From contig JAJZPM010000001.1 of the NCBI GenBank assembly GCA_021811105.1, positions 62,001-126,000 of the forward strand: a stretch of DNA of 64,000 bases, given 5' to 3'. The notes under the pieces are model-generated. The model saw nothing but the letters and a program-made list of their open reading frames with translations. It was not told the DNA's origin and ran no database searches. Source of the stretch: Nitrospirota bacterium (GTDB lineage Bacteria > Nitrospirota > Thermodesulfovibrionia > Thermodesulfovibrionales > UBA6898). The position numbers and the translations under genes were made by a program. The number at the start of each line of letters is the position of its first letter. Position 1 is the first letter of the stretch. Shown one piece after another: positions 27,202-35,364 of this stretch.

Positions 27202-27456
27202 ATGACAAAAGCAACATATCTTGCAAAAGCAGGCAAACCCACTCAGACCTTCTGGAGCACTGCATTTAACGGCCCCCGCACTCTCAAACCCGAGGCGACA
27301 AATGTCACGGTCAAGGTCTTTGACTGCGGCTGCAAAGGGATCCATGAGCACAGCCCTTTGTCCAATCACAGGGAATACGACCTCTGCAGGAAGCACCTGT
27401 GGCTGAGGAGATTGCCGAGAGAAAGGAACCTCCTTGCGATCGAGTTTTATGCCTAG
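27202..27456 (+). CDS. small Cys/His-containing hypothetical protein
   Basis: 84 residues. FDCGCKGIHEHSPLSNHREYDLC contains three Cys and several His that could hold a zinc ion (key positions CxC, then H, H and C). The ribosome site is modest (TGAGGTG). Function unknown; it belongs to the small-gene cluster. Confidence 0.5.
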   Translation: MTKATYLAKAGKPTQTFWSTAFNGPRTLKPEATNVTVKVFDCGCKGIHEHSPLSNHREYDLCRKHLWLRRLPRERNLLAIEFYA

Positions 27457-27648
27457 TGCCTCTAAAAGATCCGCTGATGGACGAGCATGAGCCGATCATC
27501 ATATCTTTTCACCTGACCATTGTTACGGCGCTCCCGAAGTCGATTACCGCTGCGAGCCATGGAAGCTAAGGCAGTCTCGTTCAGAAACCCTCCCTGACCG
27601 CAGCGTAATATGCAAATGAGTAGAGTGTCTCAATTAAGGAGGAAGGGA

Positions 27649-27993
27649 ATGTCACAGCACGTTTTCAATGCAATGCTCAATGGTGAAAAGATCGAGGTCC
27701 TGGCTGGGTGGGACCGTCCATTGCAGGGTTTTTTTCTTGTGATCCAGAGAATAGATCCGGGGGATAGACCTATCGGACCATACCTGTTCAGCAATCTCGA
27801 CATGGGGGAACCGCACCCGAAGTCTTTCGATCATTTCAGAAATGTCCTCGACGAGTTCGGGATAAGGGTCCCCCAGGAGATGGTAGATGAAATAATACGT
27901 GACGGGGCTGTGAACAAGGGCAACAAGCGCGTCATCCACGATGTCAGGGACGGGGAACATTATAGGAAGGTTCTCTATGAGGAAGCATCGTGA
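27649..27993 (+). CDS. hypothetical plasmid-type protein
   Basis: 114 residues. ATG 27649 follows AAGGAGGAAGG; an earlier in-frame ATG at 27610 lacks a site. The overall pattern (MSQHVFNAMLNGEKIEVLAGWDRPLQGFFLVI cut short here at key positions) recalls small conserved plasmid proteins that open with a beta-hairpin and end in a helix, but I cannot name a family. Confidence 0.6.
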   Translation: MSQHVFNAMLNGEKIEVLAGWDRPLQGFFLVIQRIDPGDRPIGPYLFSNLDMGEPHPKSFDHFRNVLDEFGIRVPQEMVDEIIRDGAVNKGNKRVIHDVRDGEHYRKVLYEEAS

Positions 27994-28075
27994 TTCCGTT
28001 CATTGAGTCCGTTCCAAGATCATGACGAGAGATACAATTGTTCGCATCACCACTAATCTTTCCAAGGAGGTTTCC

Positions 28076-28903
28076 ATGAAGAAGTCAGTTGTTGTAATCC
28101 TCTGCATACTTTTTGCCGTGCAAGCATTTGCCGAGGACACGGCGGTGAAAGAGAAAACTTATGATATCCAGAAGTGCGCCTCACCTGCCGGAACGGTAAT
28201 GGTAGGCAAGGTCCTTTGCAAGGCAGCCACCTGCAATAAGGAGCAGACCCCTCAGAACGCATTTATTCAGGGCTTGCTCTCCCTGAGCGGCCAGCCGTCC
28301 GTGGAGGGTATCGGAGACGGCATGGCCGATATGTTATTGACGGCACTTAAGAAGACCGGATGCGTGGAGATTATGGAGAGGGAGGGGATGGAGCAACTCA
28401 AAAAGGAGATGGCCCTCTCAGGTCTATCCATGAATATTACCCCGGCAGATTACATGATCATGGGGTCGGTCAACTCCATCAGGGTCGAAAAGTCCAATAC
28501 AAACCTCGGCGGAGGCGTCCTTCCGGTTCTTTCCTCCGTCGACGTCAAGAAAACCAGGATCGCCATCTCTTTCGATATCCGTCTTGTCCACGTCCCCACA
28601 GGCAAGATTATCTTCACCAATACCTATGAGGGAAATAACGAGAAGACAGGAATCGGCATAGGCGCAGCCGGAGGCTTCAGCGGTTTGGGTTTCGGAGGGA
28701 TATACAGCTCTCTGAAAGGCACTCCCGTAGAGGAAGTCGCAAGGGATGTCATTATACGGGCGGCCATAGATATCGTAGGGAACATCCAGCACCTTAAGGC
28801 GTCCGCCTCGATAGCCCCTCCCGCAAACCAGACTATGCCCTCGCAGGCCGGGATAAAGCCGGAACCATCATTCAAGGATCCGGAACAGAGAGAAGAGAAT
28901 TAG
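28076..28903 (+). CDS. CsgG/HfaB-like curli-assembly family protein
   Basis: 275 residues with a cleavable signal peptide (VVVILCILFAVQAFAED). The middle has GIGDGMADMLLTALKKTGCVEIMER and ADYMIMGSVNSI, which match the CsgG pattern of periplasmic helices and strands (short-lived operon proteins that bind or export at the outer membrane). No lipobox Cys is seen, unlike CsgG itself, so it may not form the same secretion pore. ATG 28076 with CCAAGGAGG upstream is preferred over 28022. A lipoprotein gene follows 15 bases later, suggesting a two-gene envelope module. Confidence 0.75.
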   Translation: MKKSVVVILCILFAVQAFAEDTAVKEKTYDIQKCASPAGTVMVGKVLCKAATCNKEQTPQNAFIQGLLSLSGQPSVEGIGDGMADMLLTALKKTGCVEIMEREGMEQLKKEMALSGLSMNITPADYMIMGSVNSIRVEKSNTNLGGGVLPVLSSVDVKKTRIAISFDIRLVHVPTGKIIFTNTYEGNNEKTGIGIGAAGGFSGLGFGGIYSSLKGTPVEEVARDVIIRAAIDIVGNIQHLKASASIAPPANQTMPSQAGIKPEPSFKDPEQREEN

Positions 28904-28918
28904 CCAAGGAGGCATTTT

Positions 28919-29197
28919 ATGAAAAAGCGGATATTGAGCAAAGTATTCAGGATATTATTGGTCGGACTGATGCTCGTGAACTTCGGATGCGCCGCCGCAG
29001 TGGGGTCGGCGATCGGATACGGAATCGGGACGATAACCGGGGGGCTTGAGGCCGGAAAAGGGGCCGATACCGACGTCAACTGCCCTTCCTGCATAAAAGT
29101 GCAAAACATGGAGGAGGCCAAAAGGATAAGAGGCCAGCTTCGGTGGGATGCCTATTCCAGGGAGCTTCCTCAGCAGCAACCGCCGCAGAATCAATAG
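28919..29197 (+). CDS. small lipoprotein
   Basis: 92 residues. Lipobox VNFGCAA (Cys at about 24), then a Gly-rich segment (VGSAIGYGIGTITGGLEAG) like glycine-zipper membrane inserts, and a CPSC pair. It follows the CsgG-like gene and shares its direction, with CAAGGAGG upstream. Possible partner of the CsgG-like protein at the outer membrane. Confidence 0.7.
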   Translation: MKKRILSKVFRILLVGLMLVNFGCAAAVGSAIGYGIGTITGGLEAGKGADTDVNCPSCIKVQNMEEAKRIRGQLRWDAYSRELPQQQPPQNQ

Positions 29198-29218
29198 GAG
29201 TTCGACAGACGCTCTATA

Positions 29219-29260
29219 TTGACAGTTAGGTCATTTGGGTAATATAATAAAGACAAATGA
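29219..29260 (+). promoter_or_regulatory. promoter with operator for the toxin-antitoxin pair
   Basis: TTGACA (29219-29224), an 18-base spacer and TATAAT (29243-29248). The -10 box sits between inverted arms TCATTTG (29231-29237) and CAAATGA (29254-29260), a plausible operator for autorepression by the antitoxin 24 bases downstream. Confidence 0.7.
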
Positions 29261-29283
29261 CCAGTCAGAAAGGAGAAGGACAC

Positions 29284-29745
29284 ATGGAAGCAACGGCACT
29301 CAGCGATGATGCGCTTATCAGGAGGGTATTGACCGTTTTCAGCCAGAAAGGCTTGGAGAAAGTGCATGGCGGTGGTAAAAAGCAGATTACATCCGTTATA
29401 AAATCAGGTCTTTCTTTCAAGGCAGGAGTCAATGTCAAAGAGCAGCTAGGGCTATCTGATCGGGAAATCGCCGAAACGATAGGTACGAGCGAAAAGACCC
29501 TCCAGAGGAGGAAAAAGAAGGGCGAACACTTCACGATGGTAGAGAGCGATCGCCTCTTCCGCATGACCCGCATCTTTGCCTTGGCAAGTGAGGTGCTGAA
29601 GAGCGACGATCGTGCAAGGAAATGGCTCCACAGGCCTCAGTTTGGTCTTGGGGGAGAAGTGCCTATCGAGATGATGAAGACGGAGTCCGGAGCCAAGGAC
29701 GTTGAAGAGCTTCTCTATCGCATTGCCTATGGCGATGTGGCATGA
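29284..29745 (+). CDS. Xre/ParS-type antitoxin (DUF2384)
   Basis: 153 residues. The N-terminal part carries a helix-turn-helix (LSDREIAETIGTSEKTLQRR). The C-terminal part has the MbcA/ParS/Xre pattern: RLFRMTRIFALASEVL, a WLHRPQFGLGGEVPIEMM stretch (the PxxxLGGxxP loop) and VEELLYRIAYGDVA at the end. Antitoxins of this family neutralise RES toxins by plugging their active site. ATG 29284 has AAAGGAGAAGG upstream; ATG 29257 falls within the operator. The stop overlaps the toxin start. Confidence 0.88.
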   Translation: MEATALSDDALIRRVLTVFSQKGLEKVHGGGKKQITSVIKSGLSFKAGVNVKEQLGLSDREIAETIGTSEKTLQRRKKKGEHFTMVESDRLFRMTRIFALASEVLKSDDRARKWLHRPQFGLGGEVPIEMMKTESGAKDVEELLYRIAYGDVA

Positions 29746-30215
29746 TCTCCTGCTATAGACTTGTCATCAAGGATTACGCGGCTTTCGCTCTTACCGGCAA
29801 TAGCGCTGCCGAACACCCGGGAAGGTGGAATCACAGGGGATACCGCGCGGTATATGCGGCGGAAAGCAGGGCTCTTGCCTCCCTTGAGCTTTACGTGAAT
29901 CTCGGTGACGAAGACGTGATCAATTTGGAATTCTCGCTGTTTGCGCTCCATATACCTCAGGAGGTCAGAATTACGGATCTAAAACTCAAAGACCTGCCCA
30001 ATGACTGGAGAAGCATCCCCCCATCCGATTCCACCAGGGATATAGGGACTAAATGGCTTGCAAAAGGGGAGACAGCAGCGCTGACGGTCCCCTCCATTAT
30101 CATCCCCGAAGAGAAGAATTTCATCCTCAACCCCGGTCACCCGGATTTCCAGAAGATAAAGAAGATCGGTCCTCTGGCTTTCTCCTACGACCCCCGAATA
30201 ATCAAGCTTTCCTGA
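29742..30215 (+). CDS. RES-domain toxin
   Basis: 157 residues of the RES family, ADP-ribosyltransferase-fold enzymes that deplete NAD or modify host proteins. GRWNHRGYRAVYAAES (Arg and Tyr) and ALASLELYVN (Glu) are the characteristic active-site region; PSIIIPEEKNFILNP is the typical C-terminal motif. The start overlaps the antitoxin stop (ATGA), ensuring tight coupling. It would stabilise the element or act in abortive defence. Confidence 0.9.
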   Translation: MISCYRLVIKDYAAFALTGNSAAEHPGRWNHRGYRAVYAAESRALASLELYVNLGDEDVINLEFSLFALHIPQEVRITDLKLKDLPNDWRSIPPSDSTRDIGTKWLAKGETAALTVPSIIIPEEKNFILNPGHPDFQKIKKIGPLAFSYDPRIIKLS

Positions 30216-30622
30216 CAGATTACCCGGCCGAATTACCTCATCTGTTCACAGCCAACAGGTTGTAATCCAATGCTGCCTTTATTATTGGAATATCGGCTGA
30301 AAGCCGGCGCAAGGCCGAAAGAATACTTGCCGTGATTGAGATATCCGTTATCACGCCGTTGACAATGCATCGCATAAGCTCCTGGTCAGCTTCTGACAAT
30401 TCTTAACAATCAGTATCTCCCCGCAGGTCAAGAGTTGCAAAGCAGACATCGGTAGCTTCCCTATTTGTCACTGCACGCCAACCATATCTTGATCTCTTCC
30501 ATGCGCGATGCAGCCCACCACGGCGATATCTCAGAGCGGCATCAGATACCACCAGTGTTTGCTTAAGAATAATCGGAGAAAGGAAAACGACATGAAGGAA
30601 CCGGCACAAGGAGGCGTTCGAC
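30216..30622. other. gap after the RES toxin
   Basis: 407 bases. A small hairpin CGGCT-GAA-AGCCG lies at 30294-30306 with no T run. A possible 45-residue minus-strand frame (30238-30375) has CAGGAGC upstream of its ATG, but its sequence is unfamiliar. Nothing else is supported. Confidence 0.4.
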
Positions 30623-30829
30623 ATGACAGTTTTTTTCGATGAACGGAGATTCATAGCCACAGACGCAACAGAAGAGCAGGCGAGGAAGCTATGGGCCCTT
30701 TACAAGAAGACCGGATACGACTCTTGCTGTTGCTTCGCCAGGTACCTGAGGAGCAACGGATTCGAAGCGAGACAATGCAGATGCCCGCTTCAGCCTTTTC
30801 TCCCCGATGTTTACTTCGGCGGAAACTGA
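30623..30829 (+). CDS. small Cys-rich hypothetical protein
   Basis: 68 residues with Cys at CCCF and CRC, opening MTVFFDERRFIATDATEEQ. AAGGAGGCG lies upstream. It may bind zinc. It immediately precedes the sigma-factor gene (11 bases between), so the two may be co-expressed. Confidence 0.6.
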   Translation: MTVFFDERRFIATDATEEQARKLWALYKKTGYDSCCCFARYLRSNGFEARQCRCPLQPFLPDVYFGGN

Positions 30830-30840
30830 AGAGGTGAAAT

Positions 30841-31455
30841 ATGCCCAGAAAGAAGAAGCTCTACAACAACACGGAGAGCGAGATGAAGACAGTGCTCGAG
30901 TCCCGCGGTCTCTGGAGCAGCCGCTTTGTTGAGGAAATAGGGATGAAGTACAAGAAGATGATCGTGCTTCTCGCCGCTCGGTCTCTCCAACTCGGCAGCA
31001 GACTCGAGATGGAGGACCTCCTCCAGACCGGATACCTGGCGCTCTACGACGCTCTCGACAGGTACAAGGACGTTAAGAACGGCTCCAAGCTCAGCACCTA
31101 CTGCTATAACCTCATCAGGTGGCGCATGATTGAGAAAAGCGGACTCGGTGATCAGGAAGCTGTTTCACTCGACGCGCCCGCCATCCCTGCCAATGCGAGC
31201 GACGACGATGACCCTCCCTCGATCTGTGAGACGATCCCTTCGCAATTCCCAACGCCTTTCGACGAAGCCCTCGGCAAGGAGATAAGGCATTCCGTTGAGC
31301 GCCTTCCCCCGCGCCTTCAGGAGGTCATAAGGATGCGTTATTCAGACGATATGTCTTTCGACGACATCGGTAAGGTCTTCGGTGTGTCAAGGCAGAGGGC
31401 CGAGCAGCTGGAAAAGAAAGCCATCTCGCTTCTCAGAAGGAAGCTGGCTGTTTAG
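30841..31455 (+). CDS. element-encoded sigma-70-family factor
   Basis: 204 residues with two sigma domains. Region 2 includes LEMEDLLQTGYLALYDALDRY and LSTYCYNLIRWRM (like FSTYxxxWIR). Region 4 is RLPPRLQEVIRMRYSDDMSFDDIGKVFGVSRQRAEQLEKKA, split here by its HTH (DDIGKVFGVSRQRAEQLEKK). An acidic linker (DDDDPP) joins them; region 1.1 and a full region 3 are absent. It could direct RNA polymerase to element promoters. AGAGGTGA precedes the start. The clamp-like gene starts 77 bases later. Confidence 0.88.
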   Translation: MPRKKKLYNNTESEMKTVLESRGLWSSRFVEEIGMKYKKMIVLLAARSLQLGSRLEMEDLLQTGYLALYDALDRYKDVKNGSKLSTYCYNLIRWRMIEKSGLGDQEAVSLDAPAIPANASDDDDPPSICETIPSQFPTPFDEALGKEIRHSVERLPPRLQEVIRMRYSDDMSFDDIGKVFGVSRQRAEQLEKKAISLLRRKLAV

Positions 31456-31532
31456 GCCTGCCCAAAAGCACAACTCATTAACGAAAGCCTCCATACGTAT
31501 GTATCGGGCGGGGGCTGTAAAGGAGGTGACCC

Positions 31533-32615
31533 ATGAAATTCAGTATTGACGCAGGCATGCTCAGGAAAACCGGCAGGCTGCTGAGGGTAAGGAAGGACGA
31601 CAACGAGACGACAATCACCTTCAAAGCGGACCGGGAGACGCAGAGTGTCAGCGTCCTCTTCTTTGACGGAATAAAGAAGGTCTTCATTTCCTTCTCAGCC
31701 GAGGTCGGCCAACCAGGCGAGGCGATGATCCTCAACAAGTACTGTCCCCTGCTTGCCTGTCTGGAGGGCGTCGTGACGGTCATGAGCCAAAGAGGCGGCA
31801 TTTCGCTCACGGACGGCAAAAGCGCCGTATCTATACCCGTCATCAAGGAATTCGAGCGCGTTGTCCCTCCCGCCGACACTCACATAGGGAGCGTGACCGC
31901 GGATCTTTCCGAGATAAAGAGACTCTTCAAGAAGGTTCTCTTCGCCTCAAGCGATGAGGAGGTCCACTACGACTACCGTGCGGTCTTTCTTGAGTGCGGC
32001 ACGGACTACATGCGGGCCGTTGCGTGCGACCGCAGGATAATGGCAATGCACAGTATCGCCAAAGGGACGCCCTACAGCGGGAACTTCCGGCTTCCTACTA
32101 GCGGCGCGAGCATAGTGACAGAGGTCGAGGGAGATCTCGCGACACTGTCTTTCTACAGGAACGCCATCGGCATATCGGTAAGCGGCGAGCTCATGATCGA
32201 CATATACCTACCCGAGTACACGCACAGCTTTCCAGACTACAAAGAGGTGCTGAGGAAGGATTGGAAGACCTTTCTGAGAGGCCCCAGGGAGGAGTTCATG
32301 GCGATGCTCGATGGTCCCGCCATCTCGAACGAACTCTCTATCATCTTGGGGTTCAAGGGATACGAGAAACAGCCGGCGAGGTTTTGCCTCAAGGAACCCT
32401 TCGGCTGCTCTGTGGAGCATATCTCGAATCTCCAATGGAGCGGTGAAGACCTGAAGATCAAGGTCAACAGGATGTCCTTCAAAAACGCCGTGAAGAACGC
32501 GGACGGACAGGTGATAGTCGGGTTCAACAATGAAAAGAGCCCCTTGTCGGTCAGCTCGGAGACCGGAGACTATGTCTGCTATCTCATGCCGTACAGCCCG
32601 GCCGAAAGGAGGTGA
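31533..32615 (+). CDS. divergent DNA polymerase III beta clamp (DnaN-like)
   Basis: 360 residues, the normal clamp length. AVACDRRIMAMHS matches the TDGxRL site of DnaN. IDIYLPEYTHSFPDYKEVL matches SRLIxGxFPDY. The C-terminus YLMPYSPAERR replaces the usual YLIMPMRL. It is clearly more diverged than the second clamp at 43549. It may be specialised for the element's own polymerase or recombination proteins. AAAGGAGGTGA lies seven bases upstream. Confidence 0.82.
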   Translation: MKFSIDAGMLRKTGRLLRVRKDDNETTITFKADRETQSVSVLFFDGIKKVFISFSAEVGQPGEAMILNKYCPLLACLEGVVTVMSQRGGISLTDGKSAVSIPVIKEFERVVPPADTHIGSVTADLSEIKRLFKKVLFASSDEEVHYDYRAVFLECGTDYMRAVACDRRIMAMHSIAKGTPYSGNFRLPTSGASIVTEVEGDLATLSFYRNAIGISVSGELMIDIYLPEYTHSFPDYKEVLRKDWKTFLRGPREEFMAMLDGPAISNELSIILGFKGYEKQPARFCLKEPFGCSVEHISNLQWSGEDLKIKVNRMSFKNAVKNADGQVIVGFNNEKSPLSVSSETGDYVCYLMPYSPAERR

Positions 32616-32688
32616 CTCGCACGCGGACATCACATTCTGCTTCACGTATGAGAAAGGAAAGGGAATTCCATGAGAAAGGAGTTGTACC

Positions 32689-32715
32689 ATGAATCCAGGG
32701 AGTGATTCGCGTTGA
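32689..32715 (+). promoter_or_regulatory. leader mini-ORF overlapping the helicase start
   Basis: GAAAGGAG (32673-32680) is followed by ATG AAT CCA GGG AGT GAT TCG CGT TGA, an eight-codon leader. Its TGA overlaps the TTG start of the helicase by two bases (TTGA). The helicase start has no site of its own, so translation may be coupled through this leader. Confidence 0.45.
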
Positions 32716-34631
32716 CCCTATTAAAGGGTCTTCTCAAGCTCTTCAAGCGGAAAGACGGGAAAATGGAGCCGAGGATGCCAGGGGTATTCGAGATAGACGA
32801 TAATTATCCCGTATGCCCTGACCCTGACCTCCCTTTCCCGAACCTCAATCCCCTGCAGAGCGCATTCAAAGACAACTATGACCCGACCCTGAACACCGTG
32901 GTCGAATCCGGGACAGGCACCGGAAAGACGGCCGTGCATTATATTGCGGCAAGACCTCACCTTGAGGATGGCAAGAGAGTCATCGTCACCGCTCCCACGA
33001 GGGAGCTGGTGAAGAACCTCTACCGCGATTCCGTCAAGATATGGGGCGCGAAGATAGTGGGCATCAACACCGGCAGCGACAAGGATGTCGCCGAGAAGTT
33101 CTTCATCGTGACCACTCCGGAAGGCTACATAAGCGCCGTGCGGTCCAAGAAGGAATGGTGCAAGGGATCTCTCCTGATCGTCGACGAGGCGCACAACATC
33201 ATGGAGGCCTCAAGAGGTGGAGATCTCGACGTGGCGATCACGGTTTTTCTTGACCTCGGAGGGACTGTCCTTCTGACGTCCGGCACCTTTCCCTGCAAGA
33301 GGGAGCTCGCGCGGATGCTCAAGGCAGACCTGTTCATCTCGAACTACAGGCGAACGAGGCTGACCGTGGAGAAGATTCACGCGCCGGACGACTTCAACGC
33401 GGAGCCCGCTCCCAAGAGGCCCCCAAAAAACGTGGCTCCGACACTCAGCGGCCATGTCTACAACAGGGAATCCCTCAGGCTGAACATCCTCAAGGATATC
33501 CTCAGGAGGCACGAAGGAACGAGCGTAATCGTTTTCGTTCCGACCAAGGCGATAGGATTCTGCCTCGAGGAGTCCCTCGTCGCTCCTTTCCACTGCGCAG
33601 ACATAGACGAAAAGGAGAAGGACAGGCTCGTGACCGAGTTCAACAGGGGCAACATCAAGACCATTCTCGCGACAAACACCCTGTCCGAAGGCGTGAACAC
33701 GCCCGCCGATATCGTTGTCGTCTTCGGAACAAGAAGAGGTTCTTACTATCTCGATACCGTCGAAGTCAACCAGATGTTCGGCAGGGCCGGCAGGGGCAAG
33801 GACGAGGCTATTGCCTATCTCATCGGGGACAAGATAGAGCTGTTCCACGCCATGAAGCAGGCGCTGGACAAGACTATGCCTCTGCCCGTGGAGTCCATGA
33901 CGCTAACCGTGCTTTCGGCGAGGCTCGCGAGCAAGTCGGCCGTCGTGAATATGCTTCGCCGCACCTATGCGGCCACATTCACCACGCTGGAGAAAGCGGA
34001 GGAGACCGTCGAGAGGTATTTTCACTTCCTCTCTAGATGCAATATTCTGACCGAAAAAGACGGCCGCTATTCACTGACTAAGGAGGGCGCTCTCCTGGCA
34101 CGCTATTATATCTCTCCGAGGGCGTACATGAAGTATATCGGGGTCGCCAGGAAGTTGAAGGAGAGCACGGAACTCCAGGACATCGACAAGGGGTGCATAC
34201 TCGTATCCTGCCTCATCAATTTCGTATCCAACGAGGCGCCTCCGAGGCTGGAAAAAGACATCCAGATGAAGCTGATCCCCCTTGAACTCGACAAGGAGGT
34301 GTCCCCTCAGAAGTCCGCCGTGCTGAGACATTGCATAGACAAGCCGTCCGCCATGCCGCCTCCTCTCGTATTTCAACTGAGGGACGTGGACCGGTGGCTC
34401 GGAATGCTCGGCGATATCGAAAAGTACGGAATCCGGGAGGAGGCTCACGGGAGGACCTGGCTGCAACTTGCCTGCATGGGTCTCAAGACCTCGGCGGCCA
34501 GGAACTCGGGGAAGAAAAAACCTGTCCAGCTGCGCCTTCCCGAAGCCTCGGCGCAAAAGGATTCTGTCCCGCACGATGTGTCGCTTTCGGAAGAGGCGCC
34601 GGTCCCCGAGGAAATGGCGGAAACAAGGTGA
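32712..34631 (+). CDS. DEAD/DEAH-type superfamily 2 helicase
   Basis: 639 residues. Motif I SGTGTGKTA, Ia TAPTRELVKN, motif II DEAHN, motif III LLTSGTFP, IV VFVPTKAIG, V TNTLSEGVNTPAD and VI VNQMFGRAGRG are all present. That is the SF2 set with a Ski2/HelQ-like V-VI pattern. The C-terminal third has helical bundles like the winged-helix/ratchet part of those enzymes. Probably acts on branched or stalled DNA within the replication block. The start codon is TTG, taken because the upstream leader stop overlaps it; ATG 32763 is an alternative. Confidence 0.85.
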   Translation: MTLLKGLLKLFKRKDGKMEPRMPGVFEIDDNYPVCPDPDLPFPNLNPLQSAFKDNYDPTLNTVVESGTGTGKTAVHYIAARPHLEDGKRVIVTAPTRELVKNLYRDSVKIWGAKIVGINTGSDKDVAEKFFIVTTPEGYISAVRSKKEWCKGSLLIVDEAHNIMEASRGGDLDVAITVFLDLGGTVLLTSGTFPCKRELARMLKADLFISNYRRTRLTVEKIHAPDDFNAEPAPKRPPKNVAPTLSGHVYNRESLRLNILKDILRRHEGTSVIVFVPTKAIGFCLEESLVAPFHCADIDEKEKDRLVTEFNRGNIKTILATNTLSEGVNTPADIVVVFGTRRGSYYLDTVEVNQMFGRAGRGKDEAIAYLIGDKIELFHAMKQALDKTMPLPVESMTLTVLSARLASKSAVVNMLRRTYAATFTTLEKAEETVERYFHFLSRCNILTEKDGRYSLTKEGALLARYYISPRAYMKYIGVARKLKESTELQDIDKGCILVSCLINFVSNEAPPRLEKDIQMKLIPLELDKEVSPQKSAVLRHCIDKPSAMPPPLVFQLRDVDRWLGMLGDIEKYGIREEAHGRTWLQLACMGLKTSAARNSGKKKPVQLRLPEASAQKDSVPHDVSLSEEAPVPEEMAETR

Positions 34632-34863
34632 GCGGTGACGATAACGGGTGGGCGCGGGAGACATGATTTCCCCGCCTGCTCAGCCCCCTAAAGAAATATC
34701 CTGAAATCACGAATGGGTTATATCCTCAAGATGGTATCGAATTAGAATCCCGCGCTCGTGTGCATCCGTCCTGTTCCCAAACCGCAACCAACAAGTAATA
34801 TAGACATGTCAGCAGGACGTGAGATGCGGCAATTGAAAAAACAATCCTGGAGGTGAAGATAGC

Positions 34864-35316
34864 ATGAGGATACGAGGATTTGAGGTGGTTTCCACCTATG
34901 AAGGGAAGGGGATCAATCTTCCCAGGAGAAAGACGAAGAAATCGGCTGCGTACGATCTGGAGGCGGCCGAAGACGTAACCGTTCCGCCAGGACCGGGAGG
35001 TAAAGCGGTAGTCCAGACAGGGATAAAGGCCTATATGCAGGACGACGAGGTCCTGAAGGTCCATGTCAGAAGCGGCATGTCCTTCAAGAACACCGTGTCT
35101 CTCCTGAACGATGTGGGCGTTATCGACGCCGACTACTACAACAACCCCGATAACGAGGGACATATTCTTGTCGGGATCGTCAACCACGCGCATGCGCCCC
35201 TGCACATAAAGAAAGGCGAAAGAGTGGCGCAGGCGATATTCGAGAAGTATCTTCTCGCGGACGGAGATGACGCCGAAGGGGAAAGAAACGGTGGAATCGG
35301 TTCAACAGGCAAATAG
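34864..35316 (+). CDS. dut: dUTP pyrophosphatase (dUTPase)
   Basis: 150 residues with all five trimeric dUTPase motifs: AAYDLEA (1), RSGMSFKN (2), GVIDADYYNN (3), ERVAQAIFE (4) and GGIGSTGK (5). It hydrolyses dUTP to dUMP and pyrophosphate, keeping uracil out of DNA and supplying dTTP synthesis. TGGAGGTGA lies upstream. It is followed 48 bases later by ribonucleotide reductase, so the two form a nucleotide-supply unit. Confidence 0.96.
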   Translation: MRIRGFEVVSTYEGKGINLPRRKTKKSAAYDLEAAEDVTVPPGPGGKAVVQTGIKAYMQDDEVLKVHVRSGMSFKNTVSLLNDVGVIDADYYNNPDNEGHILVGIVNHAHAPLHIKKGERVAQAIFEKYLLADGDDAEGERNGGIGSTGK

Positions 35317-35364
35317 CCATATCAATTCCCGAAGAAAGTCCCGAAGAAAGGAGGACATTTTCCC

